The position numbers and the translations under genes are program-made. A stretch of 42,054 nt of DNA from CAYTGR01 sp964437445 (GTDB taxonomy: Bacteria; Chloroflexota; Anaerolineae; B4-G1; SLSP01), in contig CAYTGR010000044.1 in NCBI GenBank assembly GCA_964437445.1, positions 1 to 42,054 on the forward strand, in the 5' to 3' direction. Shown here one piece after another: positions 39,795 through 42,054 of this stretch. Each line of letters starts with the position of its first letter. The first letter of the stretch is position 1. The notes under the pieces were generated by a model. That model was not told the origin of the DNA and searched no databases. It was given only the letters and a program-made list of their open reading frames with translations.

Positions 39795-41045
39795 ATGGCA
39801 GAACCCACCCTGAAAATCTGTTACATCATCGGCACCTATCCGGGGTTTAGCTCCACCTTCATTGACCGCGAGATCCGCATGATGCGGCAGTGGGGCATCC
39901 CGATGCAGTTGCTCTCCATCCGCCCGGCCGATCCGGGCAGAACCCTCTCCGCTGAGCAGCAGGCCAACCGGCGTGAGGTAATCTACCTGATCCCGGTTCA
40001 GTGGGAGAAGTTCTGGCGCGGGCACTTCTATTTTCTGCTGAAGCAACCGTGGACTTATCTCAGCACCCTGTTTTACTTGCTGACCCGCCGCCATCCCACA
40101 CTGCGGGATCAGGCCATGACGCTGCTGCACTTCGCCGAGGGCGTCTACGCAGCCTACCTGCTACGGCCCCTGGGGGTCAACCACCTCCACGCCCATTTTG
40201 TGGACCGGGCAGCCACCGTCGCGCTGGTCGCGGCCCGCCTGTTAAAGATTCCCTACAGCCTGGCGGTCCACGCCGGCGAGGACATTTATGTCCACCCGGT
40301 CTTACTCCGCGAAAAGTTCGCCGGGGCCAAATTTGTCATCTCCTGCACCCAATACAACCTGGATTACCTGAAGCGGCTGGGGATTCCCGACCTGGATCGC
40401 AAAGCCTTTGCCATCCATCACGGGCTGGATTTTGAGCATTACGGCACCGAACCCCAGCCGCAAACGCCGCCCCTGCTGCTCTCCGTCGGGCGGCTGGTGG
40501 AGAAAAAGGGGCTGGATTACCTGATCCGCGCCTGCCGCCTGCTGCGGGATCAGGGCCGGGAGTTCGTCTGCCACATCATCGGCTCCGGGCCGGAGCGCGA
40601 ACACCTGCACGCCCTGATCCAGGAACTGGAACTGCAAGAGACCGTGTTCCTGCGCGGCATCTTGCCCCACGATCAGGTAGTGGACGAATACAACCGGGCC
40701 ACGCTTTTCGCCCTGCCGTGCGTGCAGGGGCAGGATGGCAGCTTAGACGGCATCCCCAACGTCCTGCCGGAAGCGATGGCCTCCGGGGTGCCGGTGGTCT
40801 CCACGCCGGTCTCCGCCATCCCGGAACTGGTGGTAGACGGGTCCAACGGCCTGTTGGTGCCACCGGGGGAGGTCACCGCCCTGGCTGCGGCCCTGGCGCG
40901 GTTGTTAGACGATCCGGCACTGCGCTGGCAGTTGGGTGAGCAGGGTCGCCGGGCGGTCAAAGAGCAATTTGACCTCAACCAGAATGTGCATAAAGTCTAC
41001 GAAATTTTCCTGCGTTATGGAGGTCCTGAACATGATGCCCCCTGA
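39795..41045 (+). CDS. Glycosyltransferase family 4
   Basis: A 416-residue GT-B enzyme. N-terminal ICYIIGTYPGFSSTFIDREI is typical of the colanic-acid/ExoL-type group. VGRLVEKKGLDYLIRA and the EX7E-type DGIPNVLPEAMASGVPVVST form the donor-sugar site. It starts 3 bp after the deacetylase stop with only a weak GAGA upstream, so translation is probably coupled. Its last 14 bp overlap the next gene in another frame. Confidence 0.92.
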   Translation: MAEPTLKICYIIGTYPGFSSTFIDREIRMMRQWGIPMQLLSIRPADPGRTLSAEQQANRREVIYLIPVQWEKFWRGHFYFLLKQPWTYLSTLFYLLTRRHPTLRDQAMTLLHFAEGVYAAYLLRPLGVNHLHAHFVDRAATVALVAARLLKIPYSLAVHAGEDIYVHPVLLREKFAGAKFVISCTQYNLDYLKRLGIPDLDRKAFAIHHGLDFEHYGTEPQPQTPPLLLSVGRLVEKKGLDYLIRACRLLRDQGREFVCHIIGSGPEREHLHALIQELELQETVFLRGILPHDQVVDEYNRATLFALPCVQGQDGSLDGIPNVLPEAMASGVPVVSTPVSAIPELVVDGSNGLLVPPGEVTALAAALARLLDDPALRWQLGEQGRRAVKEQFDLNQNVHKVYEIFLRYGGPEHDAP

Positions 41046-42054
41046 ACCGCCCTTCAAGAAGATGCATCTCCCGGCTCTATTTCTCGTTTGGGGCGCGCCG
41101 CAAGGGTCGCACCGCAGCCAGCTGATCGCCCGTCATCTGGGCATGGATTTACAGTTTATTTACCTCACCGCCAGGCAAGGCAAATATTACGCCCCGTTTA
41201 AATACTTCTACCAGTTTTTTGCCACGCTGGTGTTTCTGGCAAGGCATCGCTATCGGGTCATCTTCGTCCAGGACCCCCCGATCTTTGCCGTCCTGCCGGT
41301 CTATCTCTATAGTCTGGTTTCAGGGGCCCAATTCTTCATAGATTCCCACACCGACGCGCTGCAAGCCTCCTGGTGGCGCTGGACGCTGCCACTGCACCGC
41401 TTCCTGGAGCGCCGGGCAGTCACCACGGTGGTCACCAACGACGCCCTGCGCCAGCTGGTAGAAAGCTGGGGGAATCGCAGCTTCACCCTCCCTGACCCGC
41501 CGCTGATAGGAATAGGAGAGGAAGGGGAGCCCGCTTCGCTGCCGGGCTCGCACTTCAAGATCGTGATGATCAGCACTGCCGACTACGATGAACCCGTGGC
41601 TGAAGTCGTAGCCGCAGCCGCCAGCCTCCCGGACGTGGATTTCTATATCACCGGCGACTTTGCGCACTCGCTACACCATCATGGCATTCAAGATCAGGCC
41701 CCCGCCAATGTCCACTTCACCGGCTATTTACGGGAAGGTTACTTTGCGCTGCTCAAGGCCGCCGATGCCATCCTCTGTCTGACCACCGAAGACAACACCT
41801 TTCTCAGCGGCGACAACGAAGCCTTGTGGTTGGGCAAGCCGCTCATCACCTCCCAATGGCCGATCTTGCAACACTATTTCAGCCGGGGGACCCTGTACGT
41901 AGATAATTCTACCGACCAGATTCGCCAGAGCATTCAAGAATTGCGGGACCATTACGATGACTACCGGGCCGAGATGCTGGCCCTGCAGGAAGAACGCCGC
42001 CAGGCCTGGTGGGCCCGCGTTGACGAGCTGCTACACCTGCTCGCCAGGAACTGA
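41032..42054 (+). CDS. Glycosyltransferase (GT-B, GT4-like)
   Basis: A 340-residue protein ending exactly at the window edge. LFLVWGAPQGSHRSQLIARHL begins the acceptor domain, VIFVQDPPIFAVLP and FIDSHTDAL are typical of GT-B N-terminal folds, and VHFTGYLREGYFALLKAADAILCL with GDNEALWLGKPLITS mark the C-terminal donor-binding domain. GGAGGT at 41019-41024 sets the start; the next codon is also ATG, and an upstream in-frame ATG at 41017 overlaps that site. It overlaps the previous gene by 14 bp, so it belongs to the same operon. Sugar specificity unknown. Confidence 0.8.
   Translation: MMPPEPPFKKMHLPALFLVWGAPQGSHRSQLIARHLGMDLQFIYLTARQGKYYAPFKYFYQFFATLVFLARHRYRVIFVQDPPIFAVLPVYLYSLVSGAQFFIDSHTDALQASWWRWTLPLHRFLERRAVTTVVTNDALRQLVESWGNRSFTLPDPPLIGIGEEGEPASLPGSHFKIVMISTADYDEPVAEVVAAAASLPDVDFYITGDFAHSLHHHGIQDQAPANVHFTGYLREGYFALLKAADAILCLTTEDNTFLSGDNEALWLGKPLITSQWPILQHYFSRGTLYVDNSTDQIRQSIQELRDHYDDYRAEMLALQEERRQAWWARVDELLHLLARN

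Noticed and set aside
40936..41031. Longer N-terminus for the last glycosyltransferase
   Set aside because: The extension lies inside the previous gene, has no ribosome site, and GGAGGT at 41019-41024 fits the ATG at 41032.

Overview
This window is a GC-rich piece of a bacterial chromosome. It carries 29 complete protein genes and no RNA gene or CRISPR array that I can recognise. Strong AGGAGG-type ribosome sites, a heliorhodopsin (a family mostly found in organisms with a single membrane), BcsB-like and Wzx/Wzy-type exopolysaccharide genes, and dense families of odd intergenic repeats all suggest a member of the Chloroflexota (Anaerolineae/Caldilineae-like). That placement is inference from gene content and style, because no marker gene is present.

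Region 1 (1-12,420, all on +) is metabolic. It has a PLP aminotransferase, a GNAT acetyltransferase, an arrestin-fold protein and aspartate carbamoyltransferase (pyrB). These are followed by five genes encoding two complete molybdenum hydroxylases in the order large / FAD+2Fe-2S fusion / FAD / 2Fe-2S / large. The first large subunit has altered active-site loops and the second is canonical, so two substrates are likely. A dihydropyrimidinase-type amidohydrolase lies further on at 24.5 kb. Together these genes fit turnover of N-heterocycles or nucleobases, but the substrate cannot be read from sequence.

Region 2 (12.4-25.9 kb) is mixed. It starts with a DUF433/DUF5615 toxin-antitoxin pair and then a heliorhodopsin behind a near-consensus sigma-70 promoter. 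The heliorhodopsin has the retinal lysine K243, counterion E108, and H23 and H82. Next comes a P-type cation ATPase with an altered TM6 ion site. A minus-strand pair follows: a membrane-anchored WD40-like protein and an FxLYD-repeat lipoprotein. Then come a GalU-like nucleotidyltransferase overlapping a 1106-residue GHMP-kinase/UDP-sugar-pyrophosphorylase fusion, and the cyclic amidohydrolase.

Region 3 (26.4-42.05 kb, all on +) is an exopolysaccharide cluster. It contains an initiating sugar-phosphate transferase, a Wzz-like protein fused to a degenerate GGDEF domain, a BcsB-like protein, a Wzx flippase, a Wzy/WaaL-type polymerase or ligase, three glycosyltransferases, an AsnB-like amidotransferase without its glutaminase cysteine, and two polysaccharide deacetylases. 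The parts suffice for lipid-linked repeat assembly, export, polymerisation and tailoring of an amino-sugar-containing polymer.

The gaps between genes are filled by several families of short repeats: a 48-bp element with terminal inverted repeats and two inner palindromes, an ACCACAGACC-type family, a GTGAGCAG...CTGCTCAC family, and a CTTCATCC tract. They often end at a Shine-Dalgarno sequence. In several places they run into genes, supplying stop codons, a shared DHGRQ C-terminal tail, and probably the linker that joins two enzyme subunits. The heliorhodopsin, these repeat-gene junctions and several domain fusions are the parts most worth a second look.
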